64,000 nucleotides of DNA, taken from the NCBI RefSeq assembly GCF_019956555.1, contig NZ_JAHBDQ010000072.1, forward strand, positions 148,165 through 212,164, written 5' to 3'. The DNA comes from Pseudomonas sp. A-RE-19. Lineage in GTDB: Bacteria; Pseudomonadota; Gammaproteobacteria; Pseudomonadales; Pseudomonadaceae. Below the pieces are notes generated by a model, which saw nothing but the letters and a program-made list of their open reading frames with translations, ran no database searches and was not told the origin of the DNA. Positions within the stretch are counted from its first letter, which is position 1, and every line of letters begins with the position of its first letter. Positions 17,301-26,720 of this stretch are shown piece by piece. Position numbers and translations under genes: made by a program.

Positions 17301-17354
17301 GATCTTACGGGGCAGAGCGTTCATAAGTCGGATCTGAACAACACCCCATAAGAC

Positions 17355-17449
17355 CTGTAGGAGCGAGGCTTGCCCGCGAAGGCGGTCTACCAGTAAAAAT
17401 CATCGTTGAATGTGAAATCGCCTTCGCGGGCAAGCCTCGCTCCTACAGG
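17355..17449. repeat. REP pair (inverted), GTAGGAGCGAGGC family
   Basis: A second, different REP family pair placed only 55 bases after the previous one: arms TGTAGGAGCGAGGCTTGCCC and complement. Confidence 0.87.
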
Positions 17450-17459
17450 TGCTGTGTGG

Positions 17460-19076
17460 TCAGAACAGCTTGGTGAACAACCAATACAAACTACCCGACA
17501 ACACAATCGCCGCCGGCAGGGTCAGCACCCAGGCCATCAGCAGGTTGCGGATGGTCTTCATCTGCAAACCGCCACCGTTGGCGACCATGGTCCCGGCCAC
17601 GCCTGAAGACAACACGTGAGTGGTCGATACCGGCAGGCCGAACATGTCGGCCGCGCCGATGGTCAGCATGGCCACGGTTTCCGCCGAGGCGCCCTGAGCG
17701 TAGGTCAGGTGCGTCTTGCCGATTTTCTCGCCGACCGTCACCACAATGCGTTTCCAGCCGACCATGGTGCCCAGCCCCAGGGCGATGGCCACCGCGATTT
17801 TCACCCACAGCGGAATGAACCGTGTGGCGTTGTCGATCTGTTGCTTGAACAATTGCAGCTTGCCGGTGGTGTCGGCGTCGAAGTTGCCAGCCTTGTTCTT
17901 GTCCATCAGGCGAATGGTTTCGCTGGCCAGGTACATGTCATTGCGCACGTTGCCCATCGCTTCGGCCGGTACTTTCGACAGCGAGCCATAACCCTTCACT
18001 TCGTTACCGATATGGCCCGCCAGTGCGGCGAGAGCAGGAATCAGTTGCGGGTTGGTTTCCTTGTTGCGCATGTAATCGGTCAGTACCGGGCGTGGATCGG
18101 CGGGTGCCGGCAGCGGCGTGTTTTTCATCAGGGCCTGCTGGGTAACTTCAGCCACTGCGGCGAACTGCAGGGTCTGGTCCGCCGGCATGGTGCGGTTCAG
18201 CGCATACGCCATCGGCAAGGTGCCCACCAGGATCAGCATGATCAGGCCCATGCCTTTCTGGCCATCGTTGGAGCCGTGGGCGAACGACACGCCGGTGCAG
18301 GTCAGAATCAACATGCCGCGAATCCACCACGGTGGCGGGGTGTTGCCCTTCGGTGCCTTGTACAGCGCGCGATTTTTGACGAAGGCGCGTAACGCCAGCA
18401 GCAACAGCGCGGCGAACGCGAAACCGATCAGCGGCGACAGCAGCAACGCGTAACCGACCTTGGTCGCCTGAGCCCAGTCCACGCCGCTGGTACCGTCACG
18501 GCCGTGCATCAGGGCGTTGGCCACGCCGACACCGATGATCGAGCCGATCAGGGTGTGCGACGAGGACGCCGGCAAACCCAGCCACCACGTGCCGAGGTTC
18601 CACAGGATCGCGGCGATCAACAGGGCGAAGATCATCGCGAAACCGGCGGAGGAACCGACTTGCAGAATCAGCTCCACCGGCAGCAGGGCGATGATGCCGA
18701 ACGCCACCGCGCCGCTCGACAGCAACACCCCCAGAAAGTTGAAGAACCCGGACCAGGCCACCGCGAAATTCGGCGGCAAGGAGTTGGTGTAAATCACCGT
18801 CGCCACGGCGTTGGCGGTGTCGTGAAAACCGTTGACGAACTCAAAGCCCAAGGCAATCAGCAGCGCGACGCCCAACAGCAGGAACGGCGTCCAGGTGGTG
18901 ACCACCGTGCCGAGTTCGCTCATGTCGTGCATCAGGCTGTAAGCGGTGAACAACAGCCCGCTGCCCAGCACCGCAAAGAACAACACAATGGTGAGCAGGC
19001 CGGGTTTTTTATCGAGTTGCGGCTTGGCACTGCTGGCGGGAACCTGGGCAGCGGCGGTGAAGGAAGGCGTAGCCAT
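17460..19076 (-). CDS. pit: Inorganic phosphate transporter, Pit family
   Basis: Low-affinity metal-phosphate:H+ symporter of the inner membrane, 538 residues with many hydrophobic segments. The paired PiT signatures are GFEFVNGFHDTANAVATVIY near residue 79 and the C-terminal GLPVSTTHVLSSGVAGTMVA; SFAHGSNDGQKGMGLI near residue 260 is a further signature. The hydrophilic insertion at about residues 295-405 is long for the family but seen in Pseudomonas proteins. ATG 19076 has CAGGA upstream and is preferred to a TTG at 19085. Confidence 0.93.
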   Translation of the reverse strand: MATPSFTAAAQVPASSAKPQLDKKPGLLTIVLFFAVLGSGLLFTAYSLMHDMSELGTVVTTWTPFLLLGVALLIALGFEFVNGFHDTANAVATVIYTNSLPPNFAVAWSGFFNFLGVLLSSGAVAFGIIALLPVELILQVGSSAGFAMIFALLIAAILWNLGTWWLGLPASSSHTLIGSIIGVGVANALMHGRDGTSGVDWAQATKVGYALLLSPLIGFAFAALLLLALRAFVKNRALYKAPKGNTPPPWWIRGMLILTCTGVSFAHGSNDGQKGMGLIMLILVGTLPMAYALNRTMPADQTLQFAAVAEVTQQALMKNTPLPAPADPRPVLTDYMRNKETNPQLIPALAALAGHIGNEVKGYGSLSKVPAEAMGNVRNDMYLASETIRLMDKNKAGNFDADTTGKLQLFKQQIDNATRFIPLWVKIAVAIALGLGTMVGWKRIVVTVGEKIGKTHLTYAQGASAETVAMLTIGAADMFGLPVSTTHVLSSGVAGTMVANGGGLQMKTIRNLLMAWVLTLPAAIVLSGSLYWLFTKLF

Positions 19077-19189
19077 GCCGGACAATCCTGAGCAGAGAAG
19101 GAGTGTCTCCCATGATCGTTGCTAAATATTACAGAGAGGCTGCGCTGGATCAGTGTTTGGTTTTTTTGCAGTCTTAAAGCGCAGAGGCA

Positions 19190-19270
19190 AAAGATCGCAG
19201 CCTTCGGCAGCGCCTACAGGGATCGTATTTCAAAGGTAGGAGCTGCCGAAGGCTGCGATCTTTTGATCTT
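19190..19270. repeat. REP pair (inverted), GTAGGAGCTGCCG family
   Basis: Arms AAAAGATCGCAGCCTTCGGC and the complement GCCGAAGGCTGCGATCTTTT. The right arm reaches into the 3' end of the ZntB-like gene. Confidence 0.87.
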
Positions 19271-20291
19271 AATAATCCTGGCGCTTGCGAAACGCCCAGC
19301 GCCCGGCAATCAGGGTAAATGTCGCCACCAATGCCACCAGAATCCAGAACCCCTCCGGATCACCGGAAAGCGGCACGCCACCGACGTTCATGCCGAAGAA
19401 ACCGGCGATGATGTTGATCGGCAGCGCCAGCACCGTGACCACGGTCAGGGTGAACAGCGTGCGGTTGCTCTGTTCGTTGAGGTTGGCGGCGATTTCTTCC
19501 TGCAACAGCTTGATCCGTTCACCGAGGGCCGTGAGGTCGTTGATGATCAGCGCAAACTCCTCGGTGGACTTGCGCAGTTCCTTGACGTCCTCCTTCTGCA
19601 ACCATTGCGGCGGGCGATTGAGCAGGCGCAGCAACGAGCCCGGCTCCAGCGCCAGCAACCGTTGCAGGCGCACCAGCACCCGGCGGTTGGCACCCAGCTC
19701 AGCGCGGTTAGTCGACAGTCGCGAAGACAGCAACTCATCTTCGATCTGATCGACGCTGAGGCTGGTCTTGCGCACGATCTGCGTCAGCACTTCGCCCTGA
19801 TCGCGCAGCAAATGCACCAGCAGTTCCAACGGAGAGCGAAAGCATTCACCGGCCTTCACCGAAGAGCGCAGCTTGTCCACCGAGTGCAGCGGTTGCAGGC
19901 GCGCGCTGATGATCAGCCGACTGCGGGCACAGACCCACAGCGTCGAGACATCCGATGAGACCATGCTGCTGAGGTTGAACACCACGTCGTTGACCACCGC
20001 CAGCAACGCCGAGTCCACATGCTCGATGCGTGTCGAACGAGAGCCTTCATGCAGCGCTTCGAAAAACTCGTCGGGCAATGCCAGATGGCTTTTCATCCAG
20101 CGCTCGCACGCGGCATGGGCCAGGTTCAGGTGCAGCCAGAGGAATTCGTCACTGTCGTCTGGTTGTTGCAGGCAATGCAGCGCCCTGGCCGAATCGATCT
20201 CCCGGCCGCGCTCGCCGGGGCGAAAACTGAAACCGTAAAGCAGGCCGAACAGGTCTGAGTCGCGATGGCGCTGGTCGATGCTGTGATTCAT
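19269..20291 (-). CDS. zntB: CorA/ZntB-type divalent metal transporter
   Basis: Inner membrane channel-like transporter of 340 residues. A long soluble helical N-terminal domain is followed by two closing transmembrane helices: FTLTVVTVLALPINIIAGFF ending in the signature GMNVGG, then FWILVALVATFTLIAG. The GMN motif is diagnostic of CorA/ZntB pores. ZntB moves zinc, while CorA moves magnesium; I favour ZntB from the overall resemblance, with moderate certainty. Confidence 0.85.
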   Translation of the reverse strand: MNHSIDQRHRDSDLFGLLYGFSFRPGERGREIDSARALHCLQQPDDSDEFLWLHLNLAHAACERWMKSHLALPDEFFEALHEGSRSTRIEHVDSALLAVVNDVVFNLSSMVSSDVSTLWVCARSRLIISARLQPLHSVDKLRSSVKAGECFRSPLELLVHLLRDQGEVLTQIVRKTSLSVDQIEDELLSSRLSTNRAELGANRRVLVRLQRLLALEPGSLLRLLNRPPQWLQKEDVKELRKSTEEFALIINDLTALGERIKLLQEEIAANLNEQSNRTLFTLTVVTVLALPINIIAGFFGMNVGGVPLSGDPEGFWILVALVATFTLIAGRWAFRKRQDY

Positions 20292-20568
20292 GAGGTCTCG
20301 CTGTGAGGGGGACGCCTGTCGCGGGTTTCACAGGTTCACTTGAGCCCCATCATCGCAACGTATTTTGAAGGTTTTGTGACGGTTGAATCGGGCTGCAAAC
20401 CCTTCGTCTTACCGATGGTCGGAAGGGGCTCAAGAAAGGCTCTGGCATGCCGATGACGCTGATGTCGATCTTCCGATTCTGGTGGTGAGCCAGCGTCGCT
20501 GACAGGGATGTCCAGACACCTTGCACGCCTGTAAGTCGTGCTTCATCCCTGTCATGAGATATCACTCG

Positions 20569-22194
20569 ATGTTTTTGCAAAAGTCCCTGAGAGCGCAAAT
20601 CCTCGCCCTGTTGAGCGGCAGCCTGTTGGCGATGTTGCTGATCGCTTTGGCCTGCTTTCACTTTCTGTCCAACGGCGTTCAGAACTACGCGAACCTGATC
20701 GAAGGCCCGCTGCACACCTCGCAATTGATCGATGAAGCCAACCTGCAATTCAAGGTGCAGGTTCAGGAGTGGAAAAACGTCCTGCTGCGCGGCAAGCAAC
20801 CAGCGGACCTGGACAAATACTGGAAGCAATTCGAGGACCGCCAGCGCGACGTACAGGGCATCCTCGCTGAGCTGGCCGGGCAGAAGGGCATCGAGCCGCA
20901 ACTCAAGACTCGCATCGAACGCCTGCGTGAAGAGCATCGTGTATTAGGTGCGGCGTATCAGAAGGGGCGTGATGCCTACGTGGCGGCCGGTGCCGACCCA
21001 ACGGCCGGCGACAACGCGGTCAAGGGCGTGGACCGTGCCGCCAGCGAGCAGATGAGCGAGTTGGTCAGTGAGTTGCGCAAGCAGGGCGCCGAGCAATCGA
21101 CGTTGATCAGTGCCAGCGCCGATCAGACGGTGTTGCTGGGGATCATCGTGATGTTGGTGTCGGGGCTGTTGATTGGCCTGTTGAGCCTGTGGCTGGTCAA
21201 CCGCAACCTGGTGGAACCGATCCGCAAACTGATCGACTACGTGGCACAACTCAGCCAGGGGCGCTTCGCCGAACGCGTAGCCAGCACCCGTCAGGATGAG
21301 TTGGGCAACCTGGCCAAAGCCGCCAACACCTTGCGCGATTTCCTTGCTGAAACCTTCAGTCGTTTGCAGCGCAGTACGACCGATCTGGACAGCGCCAGTG
21401 GCGAGCTGAAATCGATTGCCAGCCTCATGGCCAGCGGCACCAACGAGCAGTTCAACCGCACCGATCAGGTGGCCACGGCGATGAACGAAATGTCCGCCAC
21501 CGCGCAAGAAGTCGCGCGCCACGCGGCCGACGCGGCACGCGCGGCCGATGATGCCGATCAGTCCGCTCAGCAGGGCGAAAAAGTCATGCAGGGCACCATT
21601 CACACCATCACCCAAATGCGCGGTGAAATCGCCAATACCGCCACCGTCATCCGTCGTCTGGAAGCCGACAGTGGGCGCATCGGCAAGGTGCTGGAAGTGA
21701 TTCGCGGCATCGCCGAACAAACCAACCTGCTGGCGCTCAATGCGGCGATCGAAGCGGCCCGTGCCGGTGAAGCCGGGCGCGGTTTTGCGGTGGTCGCCGA
21801 TGAAGTGCGCAGCCTGGCCCAGCGCACGGCAGCGTCGATCATCGAGATCAACCAGATCATTCAAACCGTGCAAACCGGTGCGGTGGACGCGGCTCAGGCC
21901 ATCGAAAGCGGCCAGTCGCGCAGTGAGGAAAGCGTCGAGCAAGTGACCCAGGCCGGCGCCATGCTCGAGCGCATCACCCATGCCGTGGAAGCCATTCGCG
22001 ACATGAACCGCCAGATCGCCACCGCCGCCGAAGAACAGACCTCGGTGGCCGAAGACATTTCGCGCAACCTCACCGAAATCACCAGCATCGCCAGCACCAA
22101 CCTGGACAACGTGCAGCGCACCGAAGCGGCCAGCCACAATCTGCATGGCTTGTCGGGGCAGTTGAATGAAGTGACGGCGCGGTTGAGCGCCTAG
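20569..22194 (+). CDS. Methyl-accepting chemotaxis protein
   Basis: Chemoreceptor of 541 residues. TM1 is at about residues 10-32, then a periplasmic four-helix-type domain (about 33-186) and TM2 at about 187-212. HAMP follows, and the signalling tip IRGIAEQTNLLALNAAIEAA lies near residue 379, flanked by methylation helices (QVATAMNEMSATAQEVARHA). The ligand is unknown. ATG 20569 is chosen because the mature N-terminus FLQKSLRAQILALLSGSLL fits the family; an ATG at 20554 would add five residues. No cognate che genes are nearby, as is usual for Pseudomonas receptors. Confidence 0.92.
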   Translation: MFLQKSLRAQILALLSGSLLAMLLIALACFHFLSNGVQNYANLIEGPLHTSQLIDEANLQFKVQVQEWKNVLLRGKQPADLDKYWKQFEDRQRDVQGILAELAGQKGIEPQLKTRIERLREEHRVLGAAYQKGRDAYVAAGADPTAGDNAVKGVDRAASEQMSELVSELRKQGAEQSTLISASADQTVLLGIIVMLVSGLLIGLLSLWLVNRNLVEPIRKLIDYVAQLSQGRFAERVASTRQDELGNLAKAANTLRDFLAETFSRLQRSTTDLDSASGELKSIASLMASGTNEQFNRTDQVATAMNEMSATAQEVARHAADAARAADDADQSAQQGEKVMQGTIHTITQMRGEIANTATVIRRLEADSGRIGKVLEVIRGIAEQTNLLALNAAIEAARAGEAGRGFAVVADEVRSLAQRTAASIIEINQIIQTVQTGAVDAAQAIESGQSRSEESVEQVTQAGAMLERITHAVEAIRDMNRQIATAAEEQTSVAEDISRNLTEITSIASTNLDNVQRTEAASHNLHGLSGQLNEVTARLSA

Positions 22195-22305
22195 TGAAAT
22201 GGGCTATGTACCGGTTTGGTTACCGAGTCGGTACACAGTCACTCTCAAGTTCGTGCCGTGCCCGTCGATGACGGATTTACCCAAACGCCACATTGGATAA
22301 ATCCC

Positions 22306-22740
22306 ATGGTCAGCATCAGCTCCGTTTCGATCAACCAGACCCTGTCGACCCCTTCAAGCAAAACCGCGATCAGCGACAGCACCGAAGACACCTCAGTCGC
22401 AGCGACGACTGAGGCGTCCAGCGACACCACCAAGGTTGCCGCTGGCGGTGCACCTGCGTCGAGCGACAGCAGTTCCAGCAGTAGCGAATCCGATACGGTG
22501 AAAGAGTTGCGCAAGCAACTCGCCGAGCTGCAAAAGCAATTGCAGGAACAACAGCAGCAACTGCAAGCGGCCCAGGCCAAGCAGGAAAGCGCTGAAGCCA
22601 AAGCTGCGAACGTCGCGGCGGCTCAGTCGCAGGTTGCGGCCACTTCGGCTTCAGTGCAGACGGTAACGGCGTCGTTGTTGCAGGCGTTGCAGGATGAGGG
22701 GGGCAGCACGTCGGGCTCGGTGGTCAGCACCACCGCTTAA
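22306..22740 (+). CDS. Conserved hypothetical protein with Gln-rich coiled coil
   Basis: A 144-residue hydrophilic protein with three parts: a Ser/Thr/Ala-rich disordered N-terminus (about 1-62), a strong coiled coil EKLRKQ-type segment VKELRKQLAELQKQLQEQQQ (about 64-100), and an Ala/Ser/Val-rich tail. No signal peptide or membrane segment is present. I recall similar small proteins in many pseudomonads without assigned function. It lies just after the chemoreceptor gene, and its stop overlaps that of the convergent histidine kinase gene. Confidence 0.72.
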   Translation: MVSISSVSINQTLSTPSSKTAISDSTEDTSVAATTEASSDTTKVAAGGAPASSDSSSSSSESDTVKELRKQLAELQKQLQEQQQQLQAAQAKQESAEAKAANVAAAQSQVAATSASVQTVTASLLQALQDEGGSTSGSVVSTTA

Positions 22741-23912
22741 GTCCGTGGCGGCAAGCTGAAGGTAAACGTCGTGCCTTGTTGCTCGGTCGATAGCACTTCC
22801 AGTTTCCCGGCATGGGACTGCGCAATCTGACTGGCAATGTACAACCCCAACCCGAGGCCGGCCTGCGGTGTTGTGCCGGCTGGTCGCGAGTAGGGCTGGA
22901 ACAGGTGCGGCAGCGCATCCTCGGCAATCCGCCCGTGGTTTTTTACGCTCAGCACAAAGTGTCCTTCCTTGACCTGCGCACTGACCTCGATCGGGCCATC
23001 GGGAGTTCCGTGGACAACGGCATTCGCCAGCAGATTGGAGAGCAATTGCGTGACCCGTTCGCGGTCGCAATGGATGTCGCTCAGGTCGCCAATCGACGAC
23101 TGAATGATGCGTTTAGGGTGAATGCTCTGGATCTCGGAAATCACATGCCGTAATGCATCGCCCAGGTCCGGGCACGGTTCGATGTTCACCGGAATGCCTC
23201 GGCCCAGTGAACCCCGCGCAAAGTCCAGCACGTCGTCCACCAGTTTGGTCGCCCGTTGGGCGCTGGTGAGGATGTGTTGGGCCCGTTGCTCATTCGCCGG
23301 GTCGGACAGTTTGCGCAGGAGCATTTCGGCGCCGGCGCTGATGGCGAACAAGGGGTTGCGCAGGTCATGGCCGAGCACGGCGATGAATTGTTCGCGCAGT
23401 TCGGCGGTTTGGCGTTCCTTGATCAGCGCCGCTTCAGTGCGCTGCAGGTTTTCTTCGGCCTCGATCTGCAGCGCGAGCATCCGGGCGAACGATTCCATGG
23501 TGCTCTGAATCGTGCTGGACTTGAGCGGCGCAGGATCGGGATCAAGGGCGCAAAGGGTGCCGAAAAAGCGTCCGTCGGTGCGCAATATCGGCACGGCAAT
23601 GCAGCTTTCGAATGGATAGGTGCGGGGCGTGGGGGGATCGCGGTAGAGCGGGTCTTCACTGGCCTTGTCGATGACCACCGAGTGGCCCTGGCGGATTTCG
23701 TGGCACAGGGTGGAAACCAGCTCCAGTTCACCACCTACCTGCAAACCGAAACCCAGTCGATCGAGCACCGCACAGGCGGTCCAGGTGTTTTCGGTAACAC
23801 GGGCCACCGCCGCGAACCGCAAGCCAGTCAGCTCACTGATCACCTGAAGAATTGCCGGCACCGCGCTGATCCGGCTGATCGTGGCGATGTCTGCTGCCGC
23901 TGTTTGCCCCAT
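22737..23912 (-). CDS. GAF-domain sensor histidine kinase
   Basis: A 391-residue soluble histidine kinase with no membrane segment. An N-terminal GAF domain (about 15-150; PFESCIAVPILRTDGRFFGT) is followed by a short coiled coil. The H-box is QFIAVLGHDLRNPLFAISAG with phospho-acceptor His182; the N-box is LLSNLLANAVVHG and the G-boxes GLGLGLYIASQIAQSHAG. No response regulator is adjacent, so partner and signal are unknown. The stop shares bases with the stop of the convergent gene. Confidence 0.9.
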   Translation of the reverse strand: MGQTAAADIATISRISAVPAILQVISELTGLRFAAVARVTENTWTACAVLDRLGFGLQVGGELELVSTLCHEIRQGHSVVIDKASEDPLYRDPPTPRTYPFESCIAVPILRTDGRFFGTLCALDPDPAPLKSSTIQSTMESFARMLALQIEAEENLQRTEAALIKERQTAELREQFIAVLGHDLRNPLFAISAGAEMLLRKLSDPANEQRAQHILTSAQRATKLVDDVLDFARGSLGRGIPVNIEPCPDLGDALRHVISEIQSIHPKRIIQSSIGDLSDIHCDRERVTQLLSNLLANAVVHGTPDGPIEVSAQVKEGHFVLSVKNHGRIAEDALPHLFQPYSRPAGTTPQAGLGLGLYIASQIAQSHAGKLEVLSTEQQGTTFTFSLPPRT

Positions 23913-24020
23913 ATCCGTCGTTCTCTACTTCAACATGCCGAATGGTCTGGAGGGATTCTAGCGGGCTTGCGCGAAATGGCGCGACTTCGTTCGTCACTTC
24001 CGCGGATGGGCTGACGCCGA

Positions 24021-24065
24021 ACGCAAAAAAGCCGCACGACCCGAAAGTCGTGCGGCTTTTTTGCA
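24021..24065 (-). terminator. Rho-independent terminator after the PepSY gene
   Basis: Ten-base-pair perfect stem GCCGCACGAC/GTCGTGCGGC with loop CCGAAA, flanked by A6 and T6, so it is bidirectional in form. It lies directly downstream of the PepSY gene on the minus strand. Confidence 0.9.
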
Positions 24066-24071
24066 GTTCAA

Positions 24072-24377
24072 TCACGAGTCTTGTTTGTTGCTCAGTACCT
24101 TGCCGGTGGTGGCATCAAAGTCCACGTCCCACTCGGTGCCGTCAGCCCTGCGCAGTTCAACTTCATATTCATAACCGTTGAAGTGGTTATCCAGGTCGGT
24201 GTCGGTAATCGTGGCACCCGGGTGCAACTTCAGGGCGGCCTGGTTCAGTTCTTCCAGGGGTTTGATTTTGCCACTCTTGACCAACTCAGGGATCTGGTCG
24301 ACACGAACGTCAGCCTGGGCCAGGCCAGCGGTGAGGGTCAGGGCAGCAGCGGTGAACAGGGCAGTTAAGGTTTTCAT
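24072..24377 (-). CDS. Secreted PepSY domain protein
   Basis: A 101-residue protein with signal peptide MKTLTALFTAAALTLTAGLAQA (cleavage after A-Q-A, residue about 22) and one PepSY-like domain ending YEVELRRADGTEWDVDFDAT and TGKVLSNK. PepSY proteins are small periplasmic domains thought to modulate proteases or bind surface partners. No two-component system is adjacent on the same strand. A strong terminator follows. Confidence 0.85.
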   Translation of the reverse strand: MKTLTALFTAAALTLTAGLAQADVRVDQIPELVKSGKIKPLEELNQAALKLHPGATITDTDLDNHFNGYEYEVELRRADGTEWDVDFDATTGKVLSNKQDS

Positions 24378-24470
24378 TAAGTTCTTTCCTTGGATGAACT
24401 GTTTAAGTGCGATCAGGTTAAACAGCGCAACTTAATTCACCCTTAATTGCTCGTGGCGTCGGCTTAAAAG

Positions 24471-24563
24471 CTTCGCGGGCAAGCCTCGCTCCTACAGGTT
24501 ACGTGGCGATCACCATATTGTGGTGTAACACTAACTTGTGGGAGCGAGGCTTGCCCGCGAAGC
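24471..24563. repeat. REP pair (inverted), mixed GTAGGAGCGAGGC/TGTGGGAGCGAGGC arms
   Basis: Arms CTTCGCGGGCAAGCCTCGCT and the complement GGAGCGAGGCTTGCCCGCGA, with the outer bases differing (CTACAGG against TGTGGG). Confidence 0.87.
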
Positions 24564-24581
24564 AGGCGCCACGGTCTCGAA

Positions 24582-25709
24582 TCAATACCCGTTGTTCTGC
24601 AACAACTGCGCAACGCTCGCCGCTGCCGGACGCTTATAGAACTTCAGCAGTTCGCTGGCGCGGTTGGTGAAGATGCCATCGACGCCGGCATCCGCCACTT
24701 TCTGATAGTCCACGGCATCGTCGATGGTGTAGACGTGTACCAGCAGGCCCTGATCGTGGGTGAACTGGTTCATCCAGGGTTTCACCAGGTCCGAATAGCT
24801 CTGATCGCCACCCTTGGTCAACGCAGCCGAAGGCCCGGTGCCGATAGCGCCCTGGGCCTTGGCGTACTCGACCCATTGCTGGAATTCGGCTTTGTCTTTT
24901 GGCTCCTGCCTGGCGTAGTAGGTCGCTTTGTCCTTGTCACCGGACTCGGCGAAGGTCACTTTGGATTTCGGCTCGATGCTGCCTTCGCCCACCCACAACA
25001 GCAGGATTTTCGGCACTTGCGGCATTTCTTTCTCGAGCAGTTCGAGGCTGCTCTTTTCGAAGGTTTGCAGCACCACTTTGCCTTTGCCCTGGCCGACCGC
25101 CAGTTCGCTCTTCGCCAGTTTTGAGCCGGTCGGGCTCAGCCAGCCGCGATCCTGGAGCTTATCCTTGAGATCGCGTTCGATGCCGGGAAACTGCTTTGGC
25201 TCTTTGGTCTCGATATACAGGCCAGGCTTGTGCAGCGGATTGCCTTGGGCGATGTCGATGATTTCATCCAGGGTCAGGATCTTCAGACCCGCGTAGGACG
25301 GACGCGCGCGATCCGGGTAAGCGCTGTTGAACCAGCTGCCGGCATCCAGGGTTTTGAGTTCGGCGATAGTGAATTCGTTGGCGGGGCTGTCCTTGCGCTC
25401 CGGGAACTTGGTGGCGACGTCGGTGGTGCGTTGCAGGTTGTTGTCGTGCAGGGCGAACAGCACGCCATCCTTGCTGCGTTGCAGGTCCATTTCCAGGTAG
25501 TCGGCACCCAGATCGCGAGCCAGTTTGTAGGACGCGGCGGTGGATTCCGGTGCATCGAAGGATGCGCCACGGTGGGCAATCACCGCCGGGTGCGGAATGC
25601 CCAGGCGGGTCGCCAGAGCGGTGGGGCTTGGCTCGTTGGCGGCCTGTGCCTGGCCGAGTCCGAGCATCAGGCTCAGCAGCAGGGCGCTCTTGGTGAAGGT
25701 GGCAGGCAT
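24582..25709 (-). CDS. glpQ: Periplasmic glycerophosphodiester phosphodiesterase (GlpQ-like)
   Basis: Hydrolyses glycerophosphodiesters to glycerol-3-phosphate and an alcohol in the periplasm. The 375-residue protein has a signal peptide (SALLLSLMLGLGQAQA, cleavage near residue 23) and the GDPD TIM barrel. HRGASFDAPESTAASYKLAR holds one catalytic His, DYLEMDLQRSKDGVLFALHD the metal-binding E-x-D and second His, and LYIETKEPKQFPG another acidic site. The later block HVYTIDDAVDYQKVADAGVD and DGIFTNRASELL closes the barrel. No glp transporter genes are nearby. Confidence 0.92.
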   Translation of the reverse strand: MPATFTKSALLLSLMLGLGQAQAANEPSPTALATRLGIPHPAVIAHRGASFDAPESTAASYKLARDLGADYLEMDLQRSKDGVLFALHDNNLQRTTDVATKFPERKDSPANEFTIAELKTLDAGSWFNSAYPDRARPSYAGLKILTLDEIIDIAQGNPLHKPGLYIETKEPKQFPGIERDLKDKLQDRGWLSPTGSKLAKSELAVGQGKGKVVLQTFEKSSLELLEKEMPQVPKILLLWVGEGSIEPKSKVTFAESGDKDKATYYARQEPKDKAEFQQWVEYAKAQGAIGTGPSAALTKGGDQSYSDLVKPWMNQFTHDQGLLVHVYTIDDAVDYQKVADAGVDGIFTNRASELLKFYKRPAAASVAQLLQNNGY

Positions 25710-25945
25710 GGTCGAAGTCCTTTTGCGTTAGATTTTCTAAGACGTCTCTTTTAACAACTGAACGCCGCTTGCGCTATCGCAAGACCGACATAAACGTGTT
25801 TAAAGCAGATCTTTTCTGCGCTTTTGTGCGGTTCTTTGCAGTACTCTTGGCCCCGGCTATTTCCCCGGCAGAGGGAAATCCGTTCGCTTGCCCTGCGTGT
25901 AAACCATCGATCACCGGTCCTTTACGACCTTCTGTGAGGTTTATC

Positions 25946-26272
25946 ATGCGCATCACTTCCCAGCTCATTTGCCAGGCCGCCGACCAACTCAAAGGCTTCG
26001 TCGGCCTCAATCGCAAGACTGGCCAATACATCGTTCGTTTCAGCGAAGACTCGTTCGGCATGGACGTGGCTGATGACGGCATCATCCCCACCAGTGAATT
26101 CGTCTGGGTTCCCGGCCCCGAGCAGGCCATGACGCTCAAGCGCGAACTGATTCAGTTGCTGCTGGACCAGAACATCGACGACCGGATCAACATCACTGAA
26201 CCGTTGCGGGTGTACATGAATCGGCGGGAAGTGCCGCAGATTACGGCGGTGAGGAGTTTGGTGCGGGGTTGA
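25946..26272 (+). CDS. Conserved hypothetical protein
   Basis: A 108-residue soluble protein, MRITSQLICQAADQLKGFVG onward, with a strand-turn segment GQYIVRFSEDSFGMDVADDG and a helical LKRELIQLLLDQNIDDRINI. I recall near-identical unannotated proteins in other pseudomonads but no domain name. GTGAGGTTT upstream supports ATG 25946. The 236-bp gap before it is A/T-rich at its left end and probably contains divergent promoters for this gene and glpQ. Confidence 0.7.
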   Translation: MRITSQLICQAADQLKGFVGLNRKTGQYIVRFSEDSFGMDVADDGIIPTSEFVWVPGPEQAMTLKRELIQLLLDQNIDDRINITEPLRVYMNRREVPQITAVRSLVRG

Positions 26273-26292
26273 ATATTGCGGTGATTTGGCTG

Positions 26293-26378
26293 GCCCCATC
26301 GCGAGCAGGCTCGCTCCCACATTGGTTTTGTGATCGACACATAATTAATGTGGGAGCGAGCCTGCTCGCGATGGGGCC
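26293..26378. repeat. REP pair (inverted), TGTGGGAGCGAGCC family
   Basis: Arms CCCCATCGCGAGCAGGCTCG and its complement with a short A/T spacer, between convergent genes. Confidence 0.88.
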
Positions 26379-26396
26379 TAAAGCACACCGCAACTG

Positions 26397-26720
26397 TTAC
26401 TGCTCAAACAGATACGCCCGCTCAACCCTGCACACCCGCGTATGACACGCCGCATACCAGGTCGAACGCCCGCGCTCACGAATCGCGCTGTGCTCAGGAT
26501 GGTGTTTCCAGGCCAGGATCGCCGCTTCGCTGGCCCAGTAGGACACCGTAATCCCAAGCCCATCCGCACCCCGAGCCGACTCCACGCCAAGGAAGCCGGG
26601 TTGCTCACGGGCCAGTTCCACCATGCGTTCGGCGGCCTGTTCGTAACCATGATCGCCGTCGGTGCGCAGCGAGGTGAAAATCACTGCGTAGTAGGGGGTT
26701 GCAGGTGTCTGGGCGATCAT
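26397..26720 (-). CDS. Antibiotic biosynthesis monooxygenase (ABM) domain protein
   Basis: A 107-residue dimeric alpha-beta barrel protein. YYAVIFTSLRTDGDHGYEQA, ELAREQPGFLGVESARGADG and ISYW-like VSYWASEAAILAWKHHPEHS follow the ABM pattern, ending with an extra WYAACHTRVCRVERAY strand. Such proteins can be cofactor-free monooxygenases or heme-degrading enzymes; substrate is unknown. Its start overlaps the end of the amidotransferase-like gene by ATGA (26717-26720), so the two are translationally coupled. Confidence 0.87.
   Translation of the reverse strand: MIAQTPATPYYAVIFTSLRTDGDHGYEQAAERMVELAREQPGFLGVESARGADGLGITVSYWASEAAILAWKHHPEHSAIRERGRSTWYAACHTRVCRVERAYLFEQ

Noticed and set aside
20944..22146. 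Long open frame antisense to the chemoreceptor gene
   Set aside because: His/Gly/Asp-rich translation without a domain; a GC-rich codon-position shadow of the sense gene, as with similar frames opposite gntP, aruD, aruF and aruB.
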